A stretch of DNA of 8,071 bases from the NCBI GenBank assembly GCA_022360355.1, contig JAKSCY010000375.1, positions 1 through 8,071 of the forward strand. Reading direction: 5' to 3'. The DNA comes from Chlorobiales bacterium. Its GTDB lineage: Bacteria > Bacteroidota > Chlorobiia > Chlorobiales > Chlorobiaceae. Positions within the stretch are counted from its first letter, which is position 1; every line of letters begins with the position of its first letter. The notes below the pieces were generated by a model, which made no database searches, was not told the origin of the DNA, and worked only from the letters and a program-made list of their open reading frames with translations. The translations under genes were made by a program, and so were the position numbers. Positions 1-6,263 of the stretch are shown here, one piece after another.

Positions 1-1
1 A

Positions 2-97
2 ACCTTGCGCCATGTTATGGTTCGGGGGATTGAAGGAAGTAGTTTAACGAGTAATCATGTGCATCTCCTGCTGAAAAGCGGAGAGGCAGGTACGTAC
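2..97 (+). pseudogene. Remnant of a REP-associated tyrosine transposase (RAYT, IS200-like Y1 family)
   Basis: The frame reads LRHVMVRGIEGSS followed directly by LTSNHVHLLLKSGEAG. The first piece matches the N-terminal strand typical of RAYT/Y1 transposases (LHHVxxRGIEG...), and the second carries the HxH metal-binding motif (NHVHLL). In intact family members these are separated by several tens of residues, so an internal deletion is inferred. After about position 91 similarity is lost, and the conserved downstream region (RRLLTGYA..., catalytic Tyr, LFQNRYKS) is absent. The frame stays open to 214, but that tail looks like random sequence. The 5' end runs off the window, so an upstream part may exist. 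RAYTs act on REP hairpins, and REP-like hairpins are present at 6371-6442. Family recognition rests on two short motifs. Confidence 0.6.
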
Positions 98-276
98 ATG
101 TTCGGCATGATGCATATCAGCTTCGGCAGTGAATTGGAGTCTGTCTTGATTTGTCTTGTTGTAATAGTAAGGAACGTCCCTCTTTTCCTTCCTTTTTTGA
201 CTTTTTACTTTTGAATTTTGACTTTCCCACCGGGAGTGAATTTTCTAAGGTTTTTATCGGTTTGCTCTTGTACTTC
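98..276. other. Gene-free AT-rich stretch between the RAYT remnant and the oxidoreductase gene
   Basis: No frame here looks like a gene. It contains the dispersed repeat arm at 194-228 and a T/C-rich run from about 181. I see no convincing promoter hexamer pair. The stretch is more AT-rich than the coding DNA that follows, as expected for intergenic sequence. Confidence 0.5.
194..228 (-). repeat. 35-nt dispersed repeat, copy 1 (inverted relative to copy 2)
   Basis: The reverse complement begins GGGAAAGTCAAAATTCAAAA and continues GTAAAAAGTCAAAAA. It matches 6264-6298 on the + strand over 35 nt with one mismatch (position 18 of the element, A here, G in copy 2). The element contains the 10-mer AAAGTCAAAA twice. 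Flanks of the two copies are unrelated, so the repeat unit itself is what is shared. It is non-coding and lies upstream of the oxidoreductase gene. Confidence 0.85.
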
Positions 277-303
277 CGTGCAGGTTGTCGCTGAACCTGC
301 ATG
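277..303. repeat. Hairpin-forming inverted repeat upstream of the oxidoreductase start
   Basis: TGCAGGTT (279-286) is perfectly complementary to AACCTGCA (294-301), with a 7-nt loop. It extends by a G-T wobble (278/302) and a C-G pair (277/303). No T-tract follows closely, so it is not a standard terminator. It overlaps the most upstream in-frame TTG (285), which argues that translation starts further downstream. It may be a regulatory hairpin, an operator, or a leftover of a REP-like element. Confidence 0.5.
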
Positions 304-328
304 GATATGAGCATTATTTTTCTGATAT

Positions 329-349
329 TTGGCTGAATTTTCAAGCCAA
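329..349. promoter_or_regulatory. Short inverted repeat just upstream of the likely oxidoreductase start
   Basis: TTGGCT (329-334) and AGCCAA (344-349) form a 6-bp dyad around a 9-nt centre, ending 4 nt before the GTG at 354. Its position would suit an operator or a leader hairpin, but a dyad this short can occur by chance. It would be coding sequence if translation began at 285. Confidence 0.2.
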
Positions 350-353
350 TACT

Positions 354-3300
354 GTGGATATAACATCTGTGCGAGAAATACCATATAACTATACATCTGC
401 TACTGACAGGCAGTTACTGTCGTACCTTCTGGGCAAGGATAGCGCCCGCATGCTCGATGAACTGAGAGATGTCCGTGTCACCGGGCGTTCGGCGAGGTTG
501 TTGATGCGTATTATCGGCGGAGTTCTTATTCACCGCAGAAATCCTTATCTGTTTCAGGAGCTTGTTGATTCTCCTGCACGAAGAACCCGGTTGTTAAAAC
601 AGGCGATCAAGGATCTCGATACCATCGAAAGCTCTGCAAACGGGGAGCAGCGGGTTTTGTCGATAGTTGCAGCATTGAGAAAGCTGTTTGATGAATTCCA
701 GGCCGAGGTGGAAAGGGTTCCGGAGTTCAGAAGGCGGCTGAAAAGGGAGTTCGGTGCTGTTGTGGGTGCGAAAAATGTGCTGTTCGATCCTTTTTCGCTG
801 GTTGCCCATGCGACCGACGCTACAGACTGGCGTTTGCATCTGCCGGTAGCCGTTATTACTCCTGATGACGAGAGTCAGGTTGCCCCGCTGCTCAAGGTAA
901 CGGGACGGCTGGGTCTGAAAGCTATTCCACGGGGAGCCGGAACGGGGTTAACCGGGGGTGCGGTTCCGCTTCGTCCGGATTGTGTGATCATCAATACTGA
1001 AAAGCTTGACAGGATACGCGGGATTCACCAGTATCGGTTTCAGCTTGACAATGGAGAGACTGTTTCCGCTCCGGTTATCGAGGTTGAGGCAGGTGTTGTT
1101 ACTGAAAAAGCCATGGAGTATGCCGGTGAACAGGGGCTTGTGTTCGCTACCGATCCGACAAGCGAGTGGGCCTGTTCCGTCGGCGGCAACATTGCGGAAA
1201 ACGCAGGCGGGAAAAAAGCGGTTCGCTGGGGAACCTGCATCGACAATCTTCTTGAGTGGGTCATGGCCATGCCCTCCGGAAAAAGCTGGAGAGTTCGCAG
1301 AACCGACCACAGGCTTCGCAAGATAATGCCTGACGATATCGTTACCTATGAAGTACTCGATAGTGCAGGGGAGCGTATCAGACAGATACAGCTCAAAGGT
1401 ACCGATATACGCAAGAAGGGTCTCTGGAAAGACATTACCAACAAGGCTCTGGGCGGTGTTCCCGGTTTGCAGAAAGAGGGTACGGACGGCGTGATTACTT
1501 CGGCATTGTTTGTGCTGTACCCTGAATACGAGGAAACAGCGACGCTCTGTCTCGAGTTTTTCGGACCGGACATGGATGAAGCCAGCCGGGTTATTGTTGA
1601 ACTGTCGCGTATTTTTCCGCTTCCTGAGGATGACTCCGAAGCACTGCTTGCTCTGGAACATTTCGACGACGAGTATATAAAGGCTATTGATTACAAGGTT
1701 AAGGCTGCGCGGACACAGATGCCGAGAGCCGTACTGTTGATCGATATTGCCGGTCATGATCCGGGTACGGTAAAAGGAGGGGTTAAAAAGGTTGAACAGC
1801 TCCTCGAGAAACATCCCAATACGCTGCTTTTTACAGCCCGTAATGCGGAAGAGGCGAAATGTTTCTGGGCAGACCGGAAAAAGCTCAGTGCGATTGCAAG
1901 AAGAACCAATGCGTTCAAACTGAATGAGGACGTTGTGATTCCTCTGGATGCACTTGCGGAGTTCGCCCGTTTTGTCGATGCCCTGAATATAGAAGAAGAG
2001 CGTTATTCCCAGCTTGGCTTCATCGATGCTGCTCATGCGTTGCTGCATGAAGCGGTAGTAGAGGAGGCTGGTGAACAGTTTGCAGCAAAGATGGTTCCTG
2101 CAGGTGCTCTTTGTGCAGCGACAAGGGAAAAACTGAACAAGGCTGATGAGAAAGTTCTTCGTGCCCTCTCTGAAGTGCAGGAGTTCAGACGCAAGTTCAA
2201 TGAACTTTTTCACGGTTACCCGGATGTGGTCTCGGCGTTTGACGATTCGTTTCAGTATGTCAGGGACAGGCGCATTGTTATCGCCACACACATGCATGCC
2301 GGTGACGGCAATGTCCATGTGAATATTCCTGTTCTGTCGAACGATCAGCCGATGATGAAAAGGGCACACCATGTGGTGGACAGAGTCATGGAGAAGGTTG
2401 TCTCTCTTGGCGGTGTTGTTTCGGGTGAACATGGCATCGGTGTTACCAAGCTCAAGTATATGGACAGGGAGCGCGTCGCCGAGCTTACTGAATACAGGAG
2501 AACGGTCGATCCTGAAGGGATCATGAATCCGGGCAAACTGGATGATTTCGACGTTCTCGATCACATCTTTACTCCGTCTTTCAACCTTCTTGAACTTGAA
2601 GCCCATATTCTGAAAAGAGCAAAGATCGAGGAGCTCTCGAAAAACGTTGATTTCTGTATCCGCTGCGGCAAGTGTAAAACGGACTGTTGTGTTTATTATC
2701 CTGCCAGGGGTATGTTTTACCATCCGAGAAACAAGAACCTTGCTATCGGTTCGTTGATAGAGGCGCTTCTCTACGTGGCCCAGCGTGAGCGGTCCACCGA
2801 GTTTGAGCTGCTTCAGTGGCTTGAGGATGTTGCCGATCATTGTACGATATGTCACAAGTGTCTGAAGCCCTGTCCTGTTGATATCGATACAGGTGAGGTA
2901 TCGGTTCTTGAGCGTGATATTCTCGAGGCACGCGGCTACAAGCATTTTTCCGCGGTTACGCAGATGACGCTGAAATATCTTGAAAGCCGTTCGCCGTTTG
3001 TCAACAAAATGTTCCGCAACAGCGTTGTGCGTGTAGGCGGTGCTGCGATTCGTACCGGCAACAGGTTTGCCAAACCTTTTCAGCCTGCGGAAGGCCCTTC
3101 TGCCTTTTACCCTCTCAAGATTGTCAGTTCATCGGTTCCGCCTGTGCCGGAAGAAACGTTGAGGGATGTGCTCCCTCCCTGTGATCCGGATCAGGCCCTG
3201 GTGTTTGAACAGACAGACAGCGGTAAAACGGTTTTCTATTTCCCCGGATGCGGATCTGAAAGACTCCATTCGACAATCTCCATGGCGGCAATTCATCTGC

Positions 3301-3974
3301 TTCTGGAGTCAGAAGTGCGGGTTGTTCTGCCGCCGCCTTTTTTATGTTGTGGCTTTCCGGCCTATGTAAACGCACAAAGCGATCAGCATACGAAGATTTT
3401 GCTCCGCAACACGGTGATCTTTTCTCAAATTCGTGAAATGCTGGCCTATTTGGATTTTGATGCCTGTGTGGTTTCCTGTGGTACCTGTATGGAGGCTCTG
3501 GGTGGAATGGAGACCAGAAAGCTGTTCGGAGGAAACATTGTCGATGTTACGAGCTATGCGGTTGGAAATGGTCTGAAGCTCGAAGGCAACGGGCGTTGCA
3601 TGTACCATGCCCCATGTCATGATTCTTTAGAGGGAAAGGCTTTGGAGACTCTGAGCGAACTTGGAGGATTCGGGGTTGTAACCCCTGTCGATCATTGTTG
3701 TTCCGAGGCCGGTACGCTTGCTCTTTCGAGGCCCGATATTACCGATTCCATGCTGCAGCGCAAAAGGGATGCAATCCGTGATGCAAAAGAGGAGACAGGG
3801 GAGGGTGTCATACTGACCAACTGCCCTTCGTGTGTTCAGGGGCTTGGAAGAAACAGGGATCTTGGAGTGGAGCCGCTTCATATTGCGGTTGCAATTGCTG
3901 AAAAGCTTTCCGGTGCTGACTGGAAGGTTCGTTTTAAAGAACAGGCAGCAAAAGCGACCGCCGTCAGATTCTGA
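354..3974 (+). CDS. Giant FAD-linked oxidoreductase fused to a 2x[4Fe-4S]/double CCG module (DUF3683-type, GlcD-GlcF-like)
   Basis: Predicted flavin-dependent 2-hydroxyacid (lactate/glycolate-type) dehydrogenase that passes electrons through iron-sulfur centres; the substrate is unknown. Numbering is from GTG 354 (1206 aa). Residues ~6-140, starting VREIPYNYTS and containing TGRSARLL, resemble the DUF3683 N-terminal region. The FAD_binding_4 (PCMH) fold shows IPRGAGTGLTGG (191-202) and SVGGNIAENAGG (275-286). The FAD-oxidase C-terminal domain has HAGDGNVHVN (648-657) and SGEHGIG (690-696). Two ferredoxin motifs follow: C768/771/774/778 (followed by an extra C779 instead of the usual Pro) and C830/833/836/840-Pro. 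Two cysteine-rich CCG domains come last: C966, C998-C999, C1042/C1045, and C1088, C1115-C1116, C1157/C1160; the second has CCS where CCG is usual. There is no signal peptide or membrane span. The start is uncertain: TTG 285, GTG 354 and GTG 369 are all in frame and none has a good Shine-Dalgarno. Family homology begins near VREIPYNY, favouring 354 or 369. Confidence 0.9.
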   Translation: MDITSVREIPYNYTSATDRQLLSYLLGKDSARMLDELRDVRVTGRSARLLMRIIGGVLIHRRNPYLFQELVDSPARRTRLLKQAIKDLDTIESSANGEQRVLSIVAALRKLFDEFQAEVERVPEFRRRLKREFGAVVGAKNVLFDPFSLVAHATDATDWRLHLPVAVITPDDESQVAPLLKVTGRLGLKAIPRGAGTGLTGGAVPLRPDCVIINTEKLDRIRGIHQYRFQLDNGETVSAPVIEVEAGVVTEKAMEYAGEQGLVFATDPTSEWACSVGGNIAENAGGKKAVRWGTCIDNLLEWVMAMPSGKSWRVRRTDHRLRKIMPDDIVTYEVLDSAGERIRQIQLKGTDIRKKGLWKDITNKALGGVPGLQKEGTDGVITSALFVLYPEYEETATLCLEFFGPDMDEASRVIVELSRIFPLPEDDSEALLALEHFDDEYIKAIDYKVKAARTQMPRAVLLIDIAGHDPGTVKGGVKKVEQLLEKHPNTLLFTARNAEEAKCFWADRKKLSAIARRTNAFKLNEDVVIPLDALAEFARFVDALNIEEERYSQLGFIDAAHALLHEAVVEEAGEQFAAKMVPAGALCAATREKLNKADEKVLRALSEVQEFRRKFNELFHGYPDVVSAFDDSFQYVRDRRIVIATHMHAGDGNVHVNIPVLSNDQPMMKRAHHVVDRVMEKVVSLGGVVSGEHGIGVTKLKYMDRERVAELTEYRRTVDPEGIMNPGKLDDFDVLDHIFTPSFNLLELEAHILKRAKIEELSKNVDFCIRCGKCKTDCCVYYPARGMFYHPRNKNLAIGSLIEALLYVAQRERSTEFELLQWLEDVADHCTICHKCLKPCPVDIDTGEVSVLERDILEARGYKHFSAVTQMTLKYLESRSPFVNKMFRNSVVRVGGAAIRTGNRFAKPFQPAEGPSAFYPLKIVSSSVPPVPEETLRDVLPPCDPDQALVFEQTDSGKTVFYFPGCGSERLHSTISMAAIHLLLESEVRVVLPPPFLCCGFPAYVNAQSDQHTKILLRNTVIFSQIREMLAYLDFDACVVSCGTCMEALGGMETRKLFGGNIVDVTSYAVGNGLKLEGNGRCMYHAPCHDSLEGKALETLSELGGFGVVTPVDHCCSEAGTLALSRPDITDSMLQRKRDAIRDAKEETGEGVILTNCPSCVQGLGRNRDLGVEPLHIAVAIAEKLSGADWKVRFKEQAAKATAVRF

Positions 3975-4009
3975 ACCGGGTGTGGCTGTGGCGGGTCAGG
4001 CGGGAATTT

Positions 4010-4037
4010 TTTGGTTCGTTTCTCGTTTATGTATATT
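4010..4037 (+). promoter_or_regulatory. Candidate sigma-70-like promoter for the SbtA-type peptide gene
   Basis: TTTGGT (4010-4015) and TATATT (4032-4037) are spaced by 16 nt in the 167-nt gap after the oxidoreductase gene; shifting the upstream box to TTGGTT (4011) gives a spacing of 15. The -10 box is good and the -35 box is poor. No intrinsic terminator is seen on the + strand between the two genes, so read-through from upstream remains possible. Confidence 0.25.
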
Positions 4038-4081
4038 CATTCATGAGTGTGTTTGCCTCTTTTGATGAAGCCTTGATAAAC

Positions 4082-4100
4082 AAAAAAAGCGGATCCCGCT
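4082..4100 (-). terminator. Small terminator-like hairpin with T-run, minus-strand orientation
   Basis: AGCGG (4088-4092) pairs with CCGCT (4096-4100) across a 3-nt loop. Read on the minus strand, the stem is followed by seven T (4088-4082). The stem is only 5 bp. No minus-strand gene is evident upstream of it, so it may be fortuitous or may block antisense transcripts entering the oxidoreductase gene. Confidence 0.25.
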
Positions 4101-4128
4101 GATTGCATGGCGGAGATTCACTGAAAGT

Positions 4129-4134
4129 GAGGGA
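4129..4134 (+). promoter_or_regulatory. Strong Shine-Dalgarno deciding the SbtA-type peptide start
   Basis: GAGGGA lies 7 nt before ATG 4142. A more upstream in-frame TTG (4103) would add 13 residues but has no ribosome site, so 4142 is chosen. Confidence 0.7.
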
Positions 4135-4141
4135 CAGAACT

Positions 4142-4444
4142 ATGGACAAGTCAGCAGTGAAAAAAGTTCTCGCCGGTTTGAGCGTTGCCGGTCTTGTGAC
4201 CAGTGTTACATTGACAGGTTGCCAGAAAGCTAACGGAAGTTGCGGTGCGGGAGGCTGCAGCAAAACGGAAAAGGTCGAGGGTGGAGAGGCTGGCTCAGGA
4301 ACGGGTTCCTGTTCAGGAATGGAAGATAAGTCGGGAAAGGGAACGGGTTCCTGTTCGGGGATGGAAGATAAGTCAGGTAAAGGAGCCAGCTCATGCTCGG
4401 GCATGAAAGATAATACAGACGCAGGAGAAGGGTCGAAAGAGTAG
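4142..4444 (+). CDS. sbtA: SbtA-family thio(seleno)oxazole RiPP precursor peptide (Cys/Gly/Ser-rich, lipoprotein-like leader)
   Basis: Predicted ribosomally made, post-translationally modified precursor of 100 aa; the mature product is unknown. The leader has K3/K7/K8-type basic residues and a hydrophobic stretch (V9-L24), ending in the lipobox LTGC at C27, so it reads as a class II (lipoprotein) signal. The core is hydrophilic and Gly/Ser/Cys-rich: GSCGAGGCSK (32-41), then 14-residue tandem repeats GTGSCSGMEDKSGK at 53-66 and 67-80, and a degenerate third copy from 81 (SSCSGM). Cysteines are C27, C34, C39, C57, C71 and C85. Family members elsewhere are known to carry selenocysteine at such sites; here all codons are TGT/TGC. 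The adjacent SPASM radical SAM gene supports the assignment. The alternative is an unmodified Cys-rich lipoprotein. Confidence 0.78.
   Translation: MDKSAVKKVLAGLSVAGLVTSVTLTGCQKANGSCGAGGCSKTEKVEGGEAGSGTGSCSGMEDKSGKGTGSCSGMEDKSGKGASSCSGMKDNTDAGEGSKE
4298..4420 (+). repeat. Tandem 42-nt repeat inside sbtA (two near-identical copies plus a degenerate third)
   Basis: Units run 4298-4339, 4340-4381 and 4382-4420. Units 1 and 2 differ at 5 of 42 positions, and every difference is synonymous, so both encode GTGSCSGMEDKSGK. Unit 3 encodes GASSCSGMKDNTD and keeps only the SCSGM centre plus a few positions. Confidence 0.95.
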
Positions 4445-4490
4445 CCGTTCCGGTTGCAGACAGGATTCTGAAAACCTTTGTCGTGAGAGC

Positions 4491-4523
4491 AAACGGCCCG
4501 TTCGAGCGGGCCGTTCTTTATTA
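4491..4523 (+). terminator. Rho-independent terminator after sbtA
   Basis: AACGGCCCG (4492-4500) pairs perfectly with CGGGCCGTT (4507-4515) around the 6-nt loop TTCGAG, followed by the T-rich tail CTTTATT. It lies 47 nt after the sbtA stop, between precursor and maturase genes, so sbtM probably depends on its own promoter or on partial read-through. Confidence 0.88.
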
Positions 4524-4575
4524 TGTGTCAAAGGATACCTCTATTAATTTGTTGCGCGACCCGAATACTTCGTTG

Positions 4576-4610
4576 GGCGGATAGTAGAGGGTTTTTGTGC
4601 TCCGTCCGCC
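4576..4610. repeat. Inverted repeat in the sbtA-sbtM gap
   Basis: GGCGGA (4576-4581) is complementary to TCCGCC (4605-4610), extendable by one T-G wobble, with a loop of about 21 nt. It has no T-tract. It sits directly upstream of the candidate sbtM -35 box, so an operator or leader structure is possible, but the stem is short. Confidence 0.3.
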
Positions 4611-4639
4611 TTGTCTTCAGCTCGCTCACTACAATTAAT
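4611..4639 (+). promoter_or_regulatory. Candidate promoter for sbtM
   Basis: TTGTCT (4611-4616) and ATTAAT (4634-4639) are separated by exactly 17 nt. Each box matches the sigma-70 consensus at 4 of 6 positions. The position downstream of the sbtA terminator and about 40 nt before the sbtM ATG is sensible, but sequence alone cannot confirm it. Confidence 0.35.
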
Positions 4640-4678
4640 AGCGGTGCCCTAAAGTTGAATTTTATGAGAGAGTGAGCG
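4623..4678 (+). promoter_or_regulatory. Long-range inverted repeat covering the sbtM ribosome binding site
   Basis: CGCTCACT (4623-4630) is perfectly complementary to AGTGAGCG (4671-4678), which ends one base before the sbtM ATG. The probable Shine-Dalgarno GAGAG (4668-4672) overlaps the 3' arm. In an mRNA starting upstream of 4623 the arms could pair across a 40-nt loop and hide the start. An mRNA started from the promoter at 4611-4639 would lack the 5' arm and escape this. Confidence 0.35.
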
Positions 4679-4679
4679 T

Positions 4680-6260
4680 ATGTCTACCCAGGTGCCGATT
4701 GAAAAAATTTTCCCCAAAACGCTGTCACACGTTGAACCCGCGACTGTTTTTGCAGACGAGGGAAAACAGGAAGGAGTTGCTGCAACTCCCGAAAAGCTTC
4801 CTGAGCTGCTGCGTAACCGTTTTCCCTATCCCTCAAAGCTGGCATTTCTTGCCGATCTGGCGGCTGTCGAATATGCACACTGGAGCGTCGGGCAGATGGA
4901 TGAGGTTTTCAGCAGGCCTTCACATGGTGCTGTCATCAATCCATTGCTGCAGATTGTGCCGGTGACCTATGATGTTTCGCCTTTCTTCAGTGACAGGGAG
5001 GCCGGAGTATCCGATCGCATCGAGCCTGATGAAGAATGGGTTCTTGTGTGGAAAGGGCCCGAGACGGGAAGGTTTTATGTTGAAAAGGCGGATGAGCAGA
5101 TGCTGCTGGCTCTGAAAGTCCTCTCTGAAGAACAGCAGGAATTGCAGGGGGGCCAGTTGATCATCGTCAACCAGGCGATTGATTATGCCGCGCGTAAAGG
5201 TATTGTGCTGAAAGCGCCCTACCTTGTCTCGCGTTCTTTGCAGGGGTTCCCCAAAGGAGAAAACATCCCTGAAAAGTACCTGACAGCCTCCGTTTTTACC
5301 TTGCAATGGCATATAACGAATACCTGCGATCTGCATTGCAAGCATTGCTACGACAGGGGGAAACGTTCACCGTTAACGGCAGAAGAGGGGCTCAGGATCA
5401 TCGATGACTTTGAAGGTTTTTGCAGGGAAAAAAATGTGCGCGGCCATATCTGTTTTTCAGGCGGAAACCCTTTCATGTCACCACACTTTTTCCGGTTGTA
5501 CACAGCGGCGGCAGACAAGGGGTTCGCTGTTTCCATTCTCGGTAATCCCGTGATGGAGCAGGAACTGCAGCGTGTTATAGATATTCGCATGCCTGAGTAT
5601 TTTCAGGTCAGTCTGGAAGGGCTGGAAGCGCACAATGACGTTATAAGAGGGGAAGGATATTACCGCAGCGTTATGGATTTTCTCGACCTCTTGAGGGAAA
5701 AAGAGGTTTCCTCTGCTGTCATGCTCACCCTGACAAAAGCTAACATCGACCAGGTTCTTCCGCTTGCGGAAGTATTGCGGGAGAAAACGGATCACTTTAC
5801 GTTCAATCGTCTCTCTCAGGTCGGTGAGGGTGCTGGTCTTTGGCTTCCTGACCGGGAGGCTTACAGGCGGTTTCTTGAATCGTATACTGTCGCTGCAGCT
5901 GGCAATCCTGTTATCGGTTTGAAAGATAACCTGATCAATATTCTGCGTGAAAGCCGGGGGATAGCGCCTTTCGGGGGGTGTACGGGTTTCGGTTGCGGTG
6001 CGGCATTCAACTTTGTGGCGCTCTTGCCCGACGGAGAGGTGCATGCCTGCCGGAAGTTTCCCTCGTTGATCGGTAATATTATCGAGAGTGATTTTTTAAC
6101 GCTGTATGAGTCGGAGGAAGCCAAGCGTTACAGAAACGGCCCGGAAGCCTGTAGTGAATGCAGGTTGCGCCCGGTTTGCGGGGGATGTATGGCCGCAGTG
6201 CACGGCATGGGGCTCGATCCTTTTCGGGACAGGGACCCGTTCTGTTTTATTGAAGAGTGA
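4680..6260 (+). CDS. sbtM: Radical SAM/SPASM peptide maturase, SbtM-type (thio(seleno)oxazole modification)
   Basis: Predicted to modify the neighbouring SbtA peptide using S-adenosylmethionine radical chemistry; the exact bond made is not known from sequence. The protein has 526 aa. Residues 1-200 precede the catalytic barrel; about 110-195 (VLVWKGPETGRFYVEKADEQ onward) could be a small leader-recognition domain. The core starts at W210 with the cluster motif C216-x3-C220-x2-C223 (CDLHCKHC), then SGGNP (260-264), the family's SAM-amine-binding glycine motif. The C-terminal SPASM region has C434, C439, C457 and the classic C491-x2-C494-x5-C500-x2-C503, with C522 near the end, enough for two auxiliary [4Fe-4S] clusters. 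No signal peptide is seen, so it should act in the cytosol before SbtA export. ATG 4680 has GAGAG 7 nt upstream. The name rests on domain layout plus the adjacent SbtA-like peptide; generic SPASM RiPP maturase is certain, SbtM is likely. Confidence 0.88.
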   Translation: MSTQVPIEKIFPKTLSHVEPATVFADEGKQEGVAATPEKLPELLRNRFPYPSKLAFLADLAAVEYAHWSVGQMDEVFSRPSHGAVINPLLQIVPVTYDVSPFFSDREAGVSDRIEPDEEWVLVWKGPETGRFYVEKADEQMLLALKVLSEEQQELQGGQLIIVNQAIDYAARKGIVLKAPYLVSRSLQGFPKGENIPEKYLTASVFTLQWHITNTCDLHCKHCYDRGKRSPLTAEEGLRIIDDFEGFCREKNVRGHICFSGGNPFMSPHFFRLYTAAADKGFAVSILGNPVMEQELQRVIDIRMPEYFQVSLEGLEAHNDVIRGEGYYRSVMDFLDLLREKEVSSAVMLTLTKANIDQVLPLAEVLREKTDHFTFNRLSQVGEGAGLWLPDREAYRRFLESYTVAAAGNPVIGLKDNLINILRESRGIAPFGGCTGFGCGAAFNFVALLPDGEVHACRKFPSLIGNIIESDFLTLYESEEAKRYRNGPEACSECRLRPVCGGCMAAVHGMGLDPFRDRDPFCFIEE

Positions 6261-6263
6261 AAG

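Noticed and set aside
948..2945. 665-codon open frame on the minus strand
   Set aside because: It is antisense to the well-supported oxidoreductase; the translation shows no recognisable domain and arises from the codon bias of the + strand gene.
4103..4141. Longer sbtA from TTG 4103
   Set aside because: No ribosome site precedes it, and it would place a polar stretch before the lipoprotein-like signal; ATG 4142 has GAGGGA at 7 nt.
4027..4404. 125-codon minus-strand frame with Pro/Glu repeats (PEQEPVP)
   Set aside because: It is the mirror of the sbtA tandem repeat; the + strand has the strong ribosome site, leader and maturase context.
4142..4444. Selenocysteine insertion in sbtA
   Set aside because: No in-frame TGA occurs before the TAG stop; all candidate sites are TGT or TGC.
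4524..4679. Known riboswitch or small RNA in the sbtA-sbtM gap
   Set aside because: Short inverted repeats are present, but no recognised riboswitch core or conserved RNA motif could be identified by eye.
5478..6044. 188-codon minus-strand frame inside sbtM
   Set aside because: It lies wholly antisense to the radical SAM gene with intact motifs and has no recognisable family.
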